From Sordaria brevicollis (taxonomy: Eukaryota > Ascomycota > Sordariomycetes > Sordariales > Sordariaceae), in the NCBI GenBank assembly GCA_033439795.1, contig JAUTDP010000003.1, forward strand, positions 372,001 to 436,000: DNA of 64,000 nt, given 5' to 3'. A program made the translations under genes and the position numbers. Below the pieces are notes generated by a model that was not told the origin of the DNA, made no database searches, and saw nothing but the letters and a program-made list of their open reading frames with translations. Below, piece after piece: positions 19,317-32,800 of the stretch (positions within the stretch are counted from its first letter, which is position 1; every line of letters begins with the position of its first letter).

Positions 19317-22120
19317 GGATGTTCAAGGGAGGGGGGAAGGGGTTTGGGTATATAGGTTATCAGGGTATGAAGGGTTTTTGCGTCTGGGCTGGGTTGATTA
19401 TAAGATGAGGATTAAGGGAACTTGAACTTGGGATTATGATGATTGTTGAAATGATGGCATTGAAAGCGATAGTACTGAATGCATAGCGGACTTCGACATT
19501 GGTATATGAGACGACGAATAATATATAGTACCGAGGAACTTGGGATTGTGGCACCCGTAGTTACCAAGTCTCTTGATTTCCTTATAGTCTCCAGTTTTCC
19601 ATCCGATCTGTCAAATTATATACAGTCCCTACCTCCTCTATCCGGTATAAGACAGCCTGCTATGCAGGAGATTTTGCACGGGATCATCGGTAGACCTTAT
19701 CGATGAGGTATCGGTGTTTCACGGATTTCATGGATCGGTAACCGCGGACGATCTTGACTTGAGATTGTTTCAGACTTTTAGATCATGGGTTCGGTTCGGC
19801 ATAGCTGGAGTTTTGTCACCTTCGAATCTACCTAGGGTTGAGAGCTGAAACACTGAAACAGGCCGACGGGTTGTCAGGAAAGCCCGGGACTCCGAGTTCG
19901 TTGTGGATGGAACCAACCACGGAGGTTACCTCTAGGTTGTCAGGTGGAAGTCGGCCGGACCGGGGTTCGGGTCTAGATTGCCCGCGGCCGGGGCCGGTTA
20001 ATAGTGGGGTCTTTGCTTGGTGTCCGGTCTTGGTTGTCTGGTTGTTAGTGTAAAGCCTGTTCGGTGATGCCTCGAAAGGAAGAGATGAAAGTGTTGGCTA
20101 TAGTATATGAATAGGTCCAACTTGGTAGAATACACCAAGCTATCGCCTCATATGTATCTCCGAAGAACATCTGTACATCGCATCTGCCCAACCTTGAAGA
20201 ATTTATGCTCGCATCTTCTTCAGCCGGTGCAGAGAGGGACTACCTAGGTTTCCAGGGTACAAGTGCTAACAACGTCAGCTACAAGGAAGCGCCTGAAACA
20301 GCGTCGTTGGCGGGCAGCGGTAGTGACGATGAAGAATTCATCAGCTCCAGGTCGGTAAGGACAAATTAAATGACACTCCGTCCCTAACGTATATGACCAG
20401 CCTGTTCCCGCAGTTTGGGGCCCGTATGAGCGTAACAAAGGTATCAAGGAACTTCTTGCCGAAAGGCCTTCTCTTCAAAGCTTTCTCAGAGTCTATATCG
20501 AGTCTATGATTACTCCGACTATAATATGCATATGCTGGCTCTGTCGGTGAAGTTGGCGATGTCGGCCGCTCCTCGAGTCCATGTTAATTTGTCGTTGTCC
20601 AAGGCGGTGGAGAGTGTCCTGCGGCTTGGCAGGCATGATCTCCCGTTGGGCTTCGCATCACCTCACGCAGGGGCATGTGCGGGCAAGTTCTTCCCAACTG
20701 CACTGCGGGACAATTTCCCCTCACATGCCTGGGAAGCACAACTCGCAGCCGAGCAAGAGACACGTTTTGAGAAGAGAGGGGATCTGGACAGGCACACAAA
20801 GACAGCATCTCACCCGAAAACCGGACAAGGGCTGTTCTTCATGCGCGAGTCTGGCCCGGCCGGAAAGATTGGGAAATGGACATGGGCAAGGGAAGGAGAA
20901 ACGTGTAGGTAATACCGACGGGAGCAGTGGGAAGAAAAAAGACGGAAAGGGGTCATTTCGGGCAGTTGGTCATCTAATTTCCAGTGGTCTGCACAGTGTC
21001 ATCCGATAATCCATTATCATTTTCATTAACACAGCACCACCTTGTATCTTTTTTTTCCCTTTTACAATTTCTAAAGTCAAGAATCGTCGGGTCACGATAT
21101 CGCCAATATTATTGCCAACAACACCAACACATACACACACACACACAAGGCAACAGCCAACAGAAAGCTTTGCATTGATTTGTCCTGGAACTAGGAACAG
21201 GGTCGTCGTACCACAACTACGTACACTACCATAGGTGGTCTAACGGTGCCGTCATTCGTGTCAGGTCCAGTTCAGTTCAGCCAATTCGACAATTCATCTC
21301 ATCCACTTCTCAACCAAGCAACCTCGATTAGGTGGTCGTCATCTTCCTCTTTCAGCTTCCATCCTGTCAACCATAGTCGCACAGACAACGACTTCTCATC
21401 TCTCTCAGCTCTCTTCAATGCTTGGTATCCTACTATCCAACACGTAGCTGGGTATTGCCTTGTACTTGAAGCTGCCTATCTTCTTCCTAGACCAGGTACC
21501 TCGGAACGCTACCTATACAGGCTATACACCAACCGATCGCCGCCGCGGACTGACGGTTTGCCGTTCCTGTCGCAGCAGTTACCCCGATCACCCCGACCTT
21601 TGTTATCTCGACTGTGCCGCACCCAATAGCTGCGAACTCCCAATCACACGAGTCCGGGCCCAACAACCACAACACACCCTCTTTTTTTTCTCTGCCGCCG
21701 CCAGTCACCATCCGGTTGTAGTCGTCGAAGACATACGCTCGTTTGTCTCTATCCCCATCTTCGACGACAACATCCGTCCTTTTTCATGTGGTCTAGGTAG
21801 ACTCTACTCTTCGGTATTCCAGCAGGCCTTACTATACCTCGCATTCGCTACTCTTGTCTTTATACAGACAAATCATCCCGTCCCGGCAGATACCCGAAGA
21901 AACATCAGACGATTTTGCGCAAAGCGATACCTATACTAGGCTCTAGCCTTCCCCGCTCGCGAACCTCGACCAAGCCGATACTCCGTGCCCGGCGATCCTT
22001 GCCGGCCATCACACACATCTACATACCGCCATATACCGCCCGTGGCCAGCGCATCACCGCGTTCCTCTTCCCGACGACAACGACATTCTTCAACACCGGA
22101 CCTAGGTGTTTCCTCCGGCC
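19317..22120. promoter_or_regulatory. long upstream region and leader of the MAPKKK gene
   Basis: 2.8 kb without a supported gene. The first part is GH5 3' flank and plain sequence. An AC run lies at 21133-21147. From about 21,000 the strand becomes pyrimidine-rich and probably belongs to the MAPKKK 5' UTR, which contains two short upstream ORFs at 21418-21447 and 21786-21800. Open frames at 20,500-21,000 lack codon bias and homology cues. Confidence 0.45.
21133..21147. repeat. (AC)n microsatellite
   Basis: Short AC dinucleotide run, about 15 bp, in the MAPKKK upstream region. Confidence 0.85.
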
Positions 22121-25100
22121 ATGTACCAAAATGGCCAGAGGGACCCTCCGCGGCCCTTTGCGGTCCCGCCGCCACCGCCCATGTCACCTCCGCAAGGCGT
22201 TTCTGGAGTCGCCGGCATCAACAACGTCATGAACATTCCACCTCCGCCTCCTCGATACCCTCCCGCACCAGGAACTGTCGGCGGCTCCTTGTTACCTCCT
22301 CCTCCCGGACCGCCTCCTGGAAATCCCGGTTTCCCCCCGAGCGCGATTCCTCCGCCCAGCGCCTTGGGCTCTGCGCCATGGCACGGCGCCTGGGGACGCC
22401 CATATAACGGACAAACCGCCTTCAACCTTCCTCCTCCTCCGCCTGGTGGAAATGGTGGGCTGCAGGCCTACAATCCCTTGTTGCATGCGCAAGCTGCTGC
22501 GGCGGCGGCTGCGGCTGCGTCTGCTTCCAACACACCCGGTCCACCAGCTACCTCGATCACAATACCTCCCCCGCCTCCACCGAGCGAGCAAATGAGCGCG
22601 ACCTATATTCCGTCAGCCGGCGACACGTATGGCGAAGGTGTGGGCATTCCAGGCTTGGGGCTCCCCGAGGAGTTGGGCGGTCTAGGGTGGCCTGGGGTCG
22701 ATCAGCAGCGCATGGGAGGAACGCCCGGCATGGAAGACGCACACAGACTGTACGCTGCTCCCACGGCCGACAGGGGATTATCGACCAACAGCAATACCCC
22801 CAACAGCTCGTCTGCCATTCCACCCGAGTTGGCAGCGCAGTGGCCGCTTGATAAAGTCTTGATGTGGCTTCAGGGAAACAGCTTCTCTCAGGACTGGGTG
22901 AACACGTTCAAGGCTTTGAATCTCCATGGTGCGCAGTTTTTGGAACTGGGAAGTGGTCATGGTGGTCGCGGAAATTTTGGCATGATGCACCAGCAGGTAT
23001 ACCCGCAGCTGGCGCATGAATGTCAGATGAGCAAGACGGGCTGGGATCAGACGAAAGAGCGGGAGGAAGGCAAGCGGATGCGACGACTCATCAGGGGAAT
23101 CGTAACAGGTCGACCTGTAGACGCATCCAAAGTTTCGCCCAGCGGTGCAGGCGGGCAAGGAGCAGGAGGAAACAGTGGAGGAGGCCAGGGGCATGCACGC
23201 AAGGAGTCCGTCAGTGCAAGCGTCCCGCCTAGCGCAGGTCCCGATTCTGCGGATTCGCCAAACGTCGAGTTTAGCAAATCTCGTCCCTTTGTGCAGGAAG
23301 AGCAAGTTTCATCTGGATCCGGTCCCAAGGCCCCGGGCCCGGGCTTCGCAGGCAGGAGATTCTCCCAATCGCGCTCCACCACGATGCCGCTGCTGACCAG
23401 TACCATGTCTTCAGCCGAGCCAAACCACCGTAGCCTGATGAAGAATCTGGATATAGACAGCGCCCGTCGTCACAGCCCGAGCACCAGTAACGTGAGCGAA
23501 TCCGGCGACTTGAACGCGGGCTCCTTCCGTAACGTCGGGAGAGAAGCAAGGCAGGACAGTCCCATCGGTGGCAGTCCCAACCCTTCCCTCTTTCCTTCTT
23601 CTTCTAACGCCGGCGGTAGCAACGCGATTCTCTCATCATCGCCACGCAGTGGCAGCAGGTTTGGTCATCGTTCGCGCAACAGCAGTGATTCAGTATCTTC
23701 AAACGCAGCACAGTACGGGTCTGGCGTTCCTGCCGACGCCGCAGCCATGTTTAAGAACGGAAGCCTCGCCGACATGATTAAGAATAGCTTTAACACGAAC
23801 AACCCGGACCGTCGGAACGGCCAAGATGGCGGCCGGCCTTTGGGTGTCGTTGACACTGGAGACAGGAGTGCTGGGACTGACCCCCCGAACAGCGCCAAGG
23901 GCGCAAAGTCCTTCTTGTCCTTCCTGTCGCGGAACAAGAGAAAGGAAGATGGAACTTCTCCTGACGAACTGGATTCCCCCACTAGCCCGGCCACCGGATT
24001 CAAGGCTCACTCGCTTGGTAGTCGTGCTGGTCATGTTAGCGAAACTTCGCTCGATCAGCGGCCTGGTTCAAGTATCTCGACTCACGATCACAGCTTCGGA
24101 TTTCACAGCGGCCATAGTAGGAAGAAGAGCGTGGTTGCCGGCCGGGTTTACCTTCTTGCCACTCTGGACCACTGGAACTATCGTATGTTGGATGTTACTG
24201 ATATCGACTCTGCCCATGACCTGAGACAGCTAGTGTGCATCAACCTGGGCCTGCCTGACAGTGACGGCGCGGCGATTTACGTGACTGAGCTGGGCAAGTT
24301 TGACCATGAGGAGCCCTTGGACGACATGAAACTACTCACCAATAAAAGGCTACGGGCGGACGCAATCGGCACCCTCAAGTTATACGTGAGACCGGGCGGT
24401 ATGGCGACGCATTCACCGCACCCAGGTAACAACGGAGCCCAAAGCGGTCAACCCTCATCGTATGTCCCTCGTGGCGCCCCTCCCATGGACGAGGAAACTT
24501 TCAACAGGCTAAACGGACAAAGGCAGCGTTCTAGTTCATCGCCGCCGACGTCGAGGCAGAATACGATATCCAGCAAGGACCGAGAGGAAAAGATTCCCGC
24601 GGCGGAGCATACCGAGTACAAGGCCACCGAGCAGCCCACCCCGAGAAAGCACGCAACCAAGGAGACGAGCCCGGTTGGAGAGACGACCCCGGTCGGTATT
24701 GTCGGCAGGAAGGTGGACTTTGACCAGCCCCGGCTTTCGCCCTTCGAGGACAAGAGGCCCGATCACCTGTTTCCGGTACGAAAGGCACCTGCACCACCAG
24801 GGGACCCGTCGGCTACTTTGATCAAGGCCAATTCACTGAGTAAGAAAACTGGACAGGGATTTCGACCTAGCACGGCGCATGCTACGCACCACCATCATCA
24901 CAACGCGGTAGATCATGGATACCACCAGCGACGAGTATCGACGGACTTGCGCGAGAACACGACTACCGAGAGGCAGACGAGGAGGCCGGCGGCCATAAGA
25001 GGAACCGCCGATGTGCCGTCGCCATCAGGAGGAATTGGCAGTTTGCTGATCAACATAGGTGGCCACCTGGGTGGCATCGGTCATCCAGTCGCCGGTGGTG

Positions 25101-27943
25101 CTCGTGCGTTATCACCAAACCGTGTTGCTTCAGCGCCCGTCGGGCATGGTAGCGAGATGAGTGAACAGCAAAGAGGTAAGGGAGCTATGTCTTTGGTCGA
25201 CTTTGGACAGCGCAACAGATCGAGCTCCGGTGCCAGTGCCAGTGCCGGTGTCGGTGTCGGTGTCAGTGGAGGCGGCAGTAGAGGTAGTAGCCCAAAACGG
25301 CCGTCGAGAAGTGTACCTGGATCGCCCGGGGGCACCACCACCTGGAGCTCCAGAAATGTGCCCTTCCTGGTCCCAGACTACTCGCCAGCCGGGTCTCCTC
25401 ACCCATCATCACTGTCACCACAGCAGGCAAGATCACACAACGGAATGTCTAGCAGTAGTTTCCGTGACCGTGCCTATGGCTTGCCGAGCTCTGATCAGCG
25501 AAGTCCCCTTCATGAGCATAACCCCTATCTTGAAACTAGGAGAGATGCTAAGATGCGTTACCAAGCAGCAGCTCGCGCGCCGTCACCTTCAGCTGTTAGT
25601 CCCAATGCTCGTAGGAGACCTAGTGAGTCTCATATTAGCCAGCAGCAGTATCAGCAGGGTTATCGGCCATCGTCGTCGCAGCAGCACCATCCTCATATGC
25701 AGCAGCAGCAACAGCAGCATCAGGCGCAGCAACAGTATCAACAGAGACACCAGCAGTCACAGCAGCCGCAACAACAGCGAGAAACCCCAGCTCAGCACGA
25801 GGAGTCCAAGCGCAAGTCTCATGGGCCGGATGTGGACTTTAGCGACAACGATGTGCGATTCACGCCGCCTCCTGAAAGCGAATCGCATAACGCTGGTTCA
25901 GATCATCAGGACTTTGCAGACGATCAGGATGATTCGGACGACTCGGATGACGGCCTCTTTGCGGTTCCGATCTCGAAACCCAAGGCGGCGGACACGGGCA
26001 AGGCGAAGGAGAACGATGACGGACTTGGTAAACGCCCAAGTTTGAAGCTGGCAACCGATCGCTCAAAGAAGAACTTGTCTGTGGCGTTTACCACACCACA
26101 GGCCAGCCCGAGTATGGCTACTTTTGCTGAAGAGCCTGAATCTCATACCAGCGTACCATCTTCTTCGAGCCACGGTCACGGTCACGGTCACCGGCAGTCA
26201 GCGCCTGTCCCATCTGGTTCCAAGGAATGGGAGTCCGAAGAGATGGAGTGTAAGATTAGCCGGCGCAAATCGTTCATCGAAAAGGATGTGTGGGCCAACC
26301 GTCCTCCGACCGACGCCCTTATCAACAACCTCGAGGACTTCTTCCCCAACTTGGATGTCGACCAGCCTGTGCTTGAGGAGGGCGAGACCACGGAGGTTGA
26401 GGCGCCGTCGCCGATTGCTGAGGTGGATGAGAGCCAGTTCCAGACACCGTCGCAGCAGATGGCAGAAACTGTGGTTGCTAGCAGTAGTAACAACGCTCCC
26501 ATGATGCCGCCACTCAACCGGGTGTCTCAGTCCACCTTCAACGAAAGCGATACTCTGGGGTCTGACGAGTCTACGCTCAAGGCTTTGGAGTCACGTCCGT
26601 CGTCGATTGTATCAGGCAGTGTGCGTCGATCTAGGGGTCTCGGCCGCATGAAGTCTATCCGTGAAGTAGCCCGCGGCGCCCACGAAGCTCACAAACGATA
26701 CACCCAAACATCGATGCAAATGAACGTGGCATCAGCCGCCGCACCAGCCGTTCCCAACGTCTCAACCAACTTGATGCGACGCAAGAGCACCAAGATGTTC
26801 AACGCCAACATTGTGCAAATCGAGCCCAAGCGCGGCTCCATCCTCTCCACCATCCCGCAAGAGACGCTTCCAACACAAGACAACATCAACACCCTGCCCA
26901 AACGCCAAACCACCTTCCGCTGGTTCAAGGGTCAACTAATCGGCAAGGGCACGTTCGGGCGCGTCTACCTCGGTATGAACGCCACCACAGGCGAGTTCCT
27001 GGCCGTCAAAGAAGTAGAAGTCAACCCCAAAGCCGCTCAGGGAGACAAGAAAAAGATGCAAGAACTCGTCGCCGCGCTCGACCAAGAAATCGACACGATG
27101 CAGCATCTCGATCACGTCAACATTGTGCAATACCTCGGCTGCGAACGCAAAGAAACGTCCATCTCCATCTTTTTAGAGTACATCTCCGGTGGCTCCATCG
27201 GTTCCTGCCTGCGCAAACACGGTAAATTCGAGGAACCCGTCGTCGCCTCCCTCACGCGCCAAACTTTATCGGGACTCGCCTATTTACACCGCGAAGGTAT
27301 TTTGCATCGCGATCTCAAAGCAGACAACATCCTCCTCGACCTCGACGGCACTTGCAAAATCTCCGACTTTGGCATCTCGAAAAAGACGGACAATATCTAC
27401 GGAAACGACAAGACCAATAGCATGCAAGGGTCCGTGTTTTGGATGGCGCCCGAGGTTATTCGGTCCCAGGGGGAAGGGTATAGTGCCAAAGTGGATATCT
27501 GGTCTTTGGGCTGCGTGGTTTTGGAGATGTTTGCGGGACGCAGGCCGTGGAGTAAGGACGAGGCGATCGGGGCGATATACAAGATTGCGAATGGGGAGAC
27601 GCCGCCGATACCGGAGGATATTAGAGAGGAACTGAGTCCGGTGGCGATTGCGTTTATGTTGGATTGTTTTACTGTGTGAGTACCTTTTCTTTCTTCGAGC
27701 GGAGTGAGCAGAAAACATGGGGGGCAAGGGGGGAGGGGGAAAACAGAGTGGAAGGGAAGAAAGGGGAAGGGGAAGAGGGATAGAAAAGGGTGATGAGGGC
27801 TGACTGTGACGACAAAAAATAGGGACCCAACCGACCGACCAACCGCCGACGTACTCCTCTCTCAACACCCCTTTTGCGAGCTGGATCCTAATTACAGCTT
27901 TATGGATACGGAGCTGTATGCGAAGATTAGGGGGACTTATTAA
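22121..27943 (+). CDS. mik-1: MAP kinase kinase kinase of the cell-wall integrity pathway (BCK1/MIK-1 type)
   Basis: Exon 1 is 22121-27675, the intron 27676-27822 (GTGAGT/AATAG, 147 bp) and exon 2 27823-27943, giving 1,891 residues. The start is the first ATG, MYQNGQRDPP; the frame upstream lacks an ATG. In order: a Pro-rich N-terminus; a SAM-like segment (WPLDKVLMWLQGNSFSQDW, about residue 240); Ser-rich linkers; an RA/ubiquitin-like block (VYLLATLDHWNYRMLDVTD, about residue 677); a long disordered Ser/Gln/His-rich middle with poly-Q near residue 1200; and the kinase domain (about 1600-1880). Kinase marks are GKGTFGRV, the VKEVE Lys (about 1630), HRDLKADN (Asp 1731), DFG (Asp 1749) and WMAPEV. 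In fungi this kinase acts between protein kinase C and the MKK1/2-SLT2-type kinases. The final exon completes subdomain XI (DPTDRPTADVLLSQHPF). Confidence 0.93.
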
Positions 27944-29881
27944 ATTCGACGGGCAAATGATATCGCTACCATTCAACTTTGAACGCATACGCAATGGACT
28001 TTGAGTGTTGAAGGGGTAAACGGCCTGTCGAAAGAAGAAGACGGAGGCAGGAGATGGAAGAGCAAGATAGGAGAGGAACAGTCGGACAGGAGAAAGTGAA
28101 AGCGAGAAGAAACCATAGGTAATAAGGTGGACTTCCCAAAGAAGGTCAGGAGAAAAAGGTTAATGGAATGGATAAGGTGGTGATGGCCAAGGACTCTGGC
28201 TCGCGGTTTAAGGCTGAATGAGGCTCTCGGTTCAGAGGGCAAAAACAAGTGCTTTTTTCTCTCGTCTTGTCTGTGTGTGTGTGTGTGTGTGTAATTGTAT
28301 ATATGCGCTGAGGGTGTGTGTGTGAAAAGGAGAGCGAGAGAAGTGTGTGTAGGTGTTGAGCTGGTCTCTCATGTCTACATTGTGTAGGGAAGTGAAAAGG
28401 GTGAATTGACTTCTCATCCGAATTCTCTACTTGTCAAGAAGATCTCTTTCGTCTGAAGGTGTTCGTGGCACGAGATGGGATGAATCCCAATTGGAGGGGC
28501 TTTAGTAAAGTGGCTCGGCATCAAACATCCGTTCCTGCTGCTTTTGGTGTTCACGATGCATATGTACAGTAGTATTTTAGCTGGACTTAATAACATGGTT
28601 GGCCGATACTTTAATGCAAAGGTGGAAGCAAGGCACAGCTCTGCGGCTCTTTTGAATTATTTCCCCTCGTGGCTTACTTCTTGGATTGGATCTCGGTGTT
28701 CAAGCTTCATGAATATCTTTCCACCAACATACGTATCTCAAATCTTTTAGAGGTTGAAAGTCTCGGCAGTTAGACATCCATTCAAGCTTTCCTCCTGCAA
28801 ATCCTCGGTCTACACCGTCCTTGATCTGCCTCGGAAGATCACCCAGCGAGATCCCGTCTTTTGAGCTTAACAACTCCCAGAAACGCCAAGCCGCCAGGGA
28901 CTTTACCCACCGATAAATTTGGGAGGTGGAGGTTCCTCTTGGCATGCATCCCTCTGACCAATAGGATTAGTAATTGACTTGGCAAATGGCACATGGCTCA
29001 GAATCCACTGCAATCCACTGCGCAGGGACAAGTCCACTTCAGTTCCACTGAGAGCGGACTCCGTACGGAGAGACACTTGACGATCCAAGGGGGTCCCGTC
29101 CTTCTTTGCCCCAAGCCCCAGTGTCTCAGAGAAAGCCAAGAACATGGCCTCCGAGGAGAGGAGGGGAGGGGTGACCAGCTGGACTGGGCAATCTCGACTC
29201 TGGATATTTCGTGGACAGTTTCATTTTTTTGGTCTTGACACACTCCTTTACAACTTTTCGCTCTTTTGCAACCTTTGCTTTGGGTCGGATTGTCTACCTA
29301 CGTTCCTATCAATCGACCGACCGATCTGTCATCCCGTCGACCTTGAGCTCTACGAAGACTGGAAGCTGGGTTGTCTGGGACATACCATACCATACCTTTG
29401 TCACAGCTTCCCTTGGAGTCTTCGTTGTAGTACTCCTAGAGACTCGGTTACGACTTCCTACGACGAAACGCGTTGGAGTGGCAAGTCTTTTGGATATCAG
29501 TTTGTGGAAGAAGTTGCCGTGCTTTATATACGTTGTATAACTACCGAATACCTTACCCCGTCTCGGCAATTGTTGGTTAACGACGGACGAACGAGCGAAC
29601 CGAATTCCCAATCTCGATCAGCCATGCCATGCCGTTGGATATCGATTGCTGCTGTTCTCCCTTGAATCCTTCGACCTCGATATCCTCCCTACCTAGTGTC
29701 TTTAGGTAGCTTCGCGAATACCTACAGAGATTCCCGTGAACGCGACACTCGAACGAAGGAACACGTCCCCTATTTTACCTACTCGACCGACGTTTATCCT
29801 CGACTTATTTTGCCCTAGCTGTACTTGAGGACAACACATCCACCTTCCACTTCCTCAGCGAAGCGGCCGTCCCTCGCTACG
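27944..29881. promoter_or_regulatory. intergenic: MAPKKK 3' flank and leader of the GH47 gene
   Basis: 1.9 kb. It holds a TG run (28272-28292) in the MAPKKK 3' flank, then unremarkable sequence. A pyrimidine-rich leader before the GH47 start contains an ATG-initiated 173-codon frame (29144-29665), judged an upstream ORF rather than a gene and discussed in the findings. Confidence 0.4.
28272..28292. repeat. (TG)n microsatellite
   Basis: Uninterrupted TG dinucleotide run of about 21 bp. Confidence 0.9.
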
Positions 29882-32800
29882 ATGCTACGCATACGAAGAT
29901 ACCGCCCATTTCTCATAGGCGCATTCATCATCCTTGTGCTGCTATACCATGTCTCCCAGAACTCGGACTGGGAGCTCTCACAATCGGCTTTGTACCCTCC
30001 AAAGGCAGCTGCACCAGCACCAGATTCGGCCAGTAGCAAAGACGGCGTAAATGTTGGATACCGACCACCACAACAACCTCCGAAGCCTTTACCCACGACG
30101 ACAACGAGCCATGTTGCTACATTGGTAGCATACGAGAAACAGACATCTAGTGTGCCGAAGAAAGAGACGGGAATCAGAATCCCCCAGCTCAAGACAAGCA
30201 ATGAGGTCCCCGGCAGTTTTGGTTTGCCCACTCCCGCCCCCGCAGCCGGCGGGAACGGGAAGGCGCATGACCAAAGTGCCGCCCCCGAGGAATCGCACGT
30301 TGCCGTTAAGCTGCCCGATCGGCCGGTACCGGAAACGCATGACCACAGTGGGCATCACGAGGACGACGATATCAAAGAGGACGACGTCAAGCCAACCTCG
30401 ACACAAGTGCACTGGACCAAACCTAGCGAATACTTCCCTGTCCCTAAGGAATCCATCATCAAGCTGCCCACCGGCAAGCCCAAGGCTATTCCCACGGTAC
30501 AAGCCAAGTTTGGACCTGAGTCTCCTGAGGCCAAGGAGAAGCGTCTGGCTCGTCTGGACAAGGTGCGACAGGAGGCGCAACGTGCTTGGTCGGGTTATAA
30601 GAAATATGCCTGGGGTCATGACGAGCTTACGCCCGTTACCAAGGAGTCCAAGGACCCGTTTTGCGGATGGGCCGCCACGTTGGTTGATTCGCTGGATACG
30701 CTCTGGATCATGGGTTTGAAGGAGGAGTTTGATGAGGCGGTTGAATATGTCAAGCAACTTGACTTTACCTACTCTGCGTACCGCTCTGAGATTCCCGTGT
30801 TTGAGACGACAATTCGTTACCTCGGTGGTTTCTTGGGTGCATACGATGTATCCGGTGGTGAAAAGACTAAAGCCGGATACAAGATCCTCCTGGACAAAGC
30901 TGTTGAGCTTGCGGAGGTGCTTATGAGCGTCTTCGACACCCCCAACCGCATGCCGATTCTGTACTACAACTGGCACCCGGCTTTCAACGTGAATCCCAAG
31001 CGAGCGTCCACCAGCGCCGGTATGGCCGAGCTCGGCACTCTCAGCATGGAGTTCACTCGTCTCGCTCAGCTGACGGGGGAGAATAAGTACTATGACGCTG
31101 TGGCCCGCATCACCAACGCCCTGGAGGATCTGCAGAACCGCGAGGGAGGGACGGCGCTACCCGGTATCTTCCCAGAGCACATCGATGCTTCGGGCTGCAA
31201 CCGCACTGCTCAAGCCGAAGCTAGCTTGGATAACCTCAGCGAGGCCGGCAGACAGCAAGTCGACGACGCAACGGACGTCAACGAGGAACCGCAGGGTTTC
31301 TCCCCAGGAATGACAGACCAAGACATCCAAAACGCCAAAGACCCGTTAAACTTTAACGGAATCACCAACACCAAGCGAAGTCTCGACCGCCGCACACCAC
31401 CACCTCGTTACTCCATCCCCAAACACCAACCTCCTCCCTGGAAAAGTCCCAAAAGCCAAGGCTCGCCTTACAACGCCCAAGGATTCAGTGCAAACTGGGA
31501 TTGCGTCCCCCAAGGTCTGGTAGCAGGCGGTTGGGGATCCGAGTCGTATAGCATGGGCGGCAGCCAAGATTCCGCGTATGAGTACTTCCCCAAGCAGTAC
31601 CTCCTGCTCGGCGGTCTGGAGGATAAGTACCGCACCATGCACTTGAAGGTATCCGAGGCCGTCAAGAAATATCTCCTCTTCCGGCCCATGGCGCCCGGAA
31701 ACCCCGATATTTTGTTCTCGGCCAAGGTGGTTAGTCCCGACCACACCGACCAGAAGTTGAGTTACGAGTGGGAAGTCACGCACCTGACTTGTTTCCTGGG
31801 AGGCATGTTTGGTTTGGGTGGCAAGATCTTTGATTCACCCGAGGATGTAGAAATTGGTCGTAAGCTAGCTGATGGATGTGCCTGGGCGTATGAGGTGATG
31901 CCTACGGGTATCATGCCGGAGTATTCCATGGTTATGCCTTGCGCCAAGGCGGATGAGTGCGAGTGGAATCGGACGGCTTGGTATAATGCTATTGATACGG
32001 AGGCAAGTTGGAGGGATCAGCAGCTGAGGCAGTGGGAGGTTAATCATGCGGAGTGGGTGAATGAGGTGAAGAGGTTGGAGGAGGAGTATAAGGTTGCGAA
32101 GGCGAGGGCTGAGGTGGAAGCTGAGGCTGCTGAGGTTGAGGCTGCGAGGAAGGTAAAGGGGGAGAAGGAGACGGAGGCGATATTGCAGGACGCTCAGGGG
32201 CAACCAGGGCAGGGTCAGCAACAGCAGCAGCAGCAGCAGCAGCAAACTGTCCCGAAGCCTGCCGATCACCAGTACAACCAACCCAAGCAAGCCCTCAACC
32301 CGGGAGTTCACCAAGGGATGAAACAAGACGTTGATTACCATCTCACCAGAAGAAAACGACAGGTTCCCGAGGTGGCGGCCAAGGTTAACAGGATTGAGGA
32401 TGAACTTGATTTGAACAATCACATGGCCACTTCCCATCACCAGCAACAGCAACAGCAACAACAGTCTCGAGAGCAGCAACAGTATCAACAACAAAAGCCG
32501 CTGCTGGAATTGCATCTCCCACCTGAGCCGGAGAAACCAATGAGTCACGAGGAGTATGTCAAGGATAGGCTTGAGAGGGAGAAGATCCCGGAGGGGTTTG
32601 TTACGTTGAATGATAGGCGGTATATTCTTCGGTATGTCTTTCCTTCTTCCCCTCCCCCCCCCCCCCCCCCCCCCCCCCCCCTTTCTGCATTTGGTTGTCC
32701 ATATCCCACCCCTCCCACCCTTTAATTCACATCCACCTTCCCAGCAACATAACTAACAGTGACAACACCACAGCCCCGAAGCAATCGAATCAATCTTCTA

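Noticed and set aside
25161..26045. 294-codon alternative frame within the MAPKKK
   Set aside because: It overlaps the low-complexity linker in another frame, is Arg/Ser-rich without motifs, and the main frame is continuous.
31865..32548. 227-codon Leu-rich frame antisense to the GH47 poly-Q region
   Set aside because: Leu runs are the reverse complement of CAG/CAA repeats; no independent gene signal.
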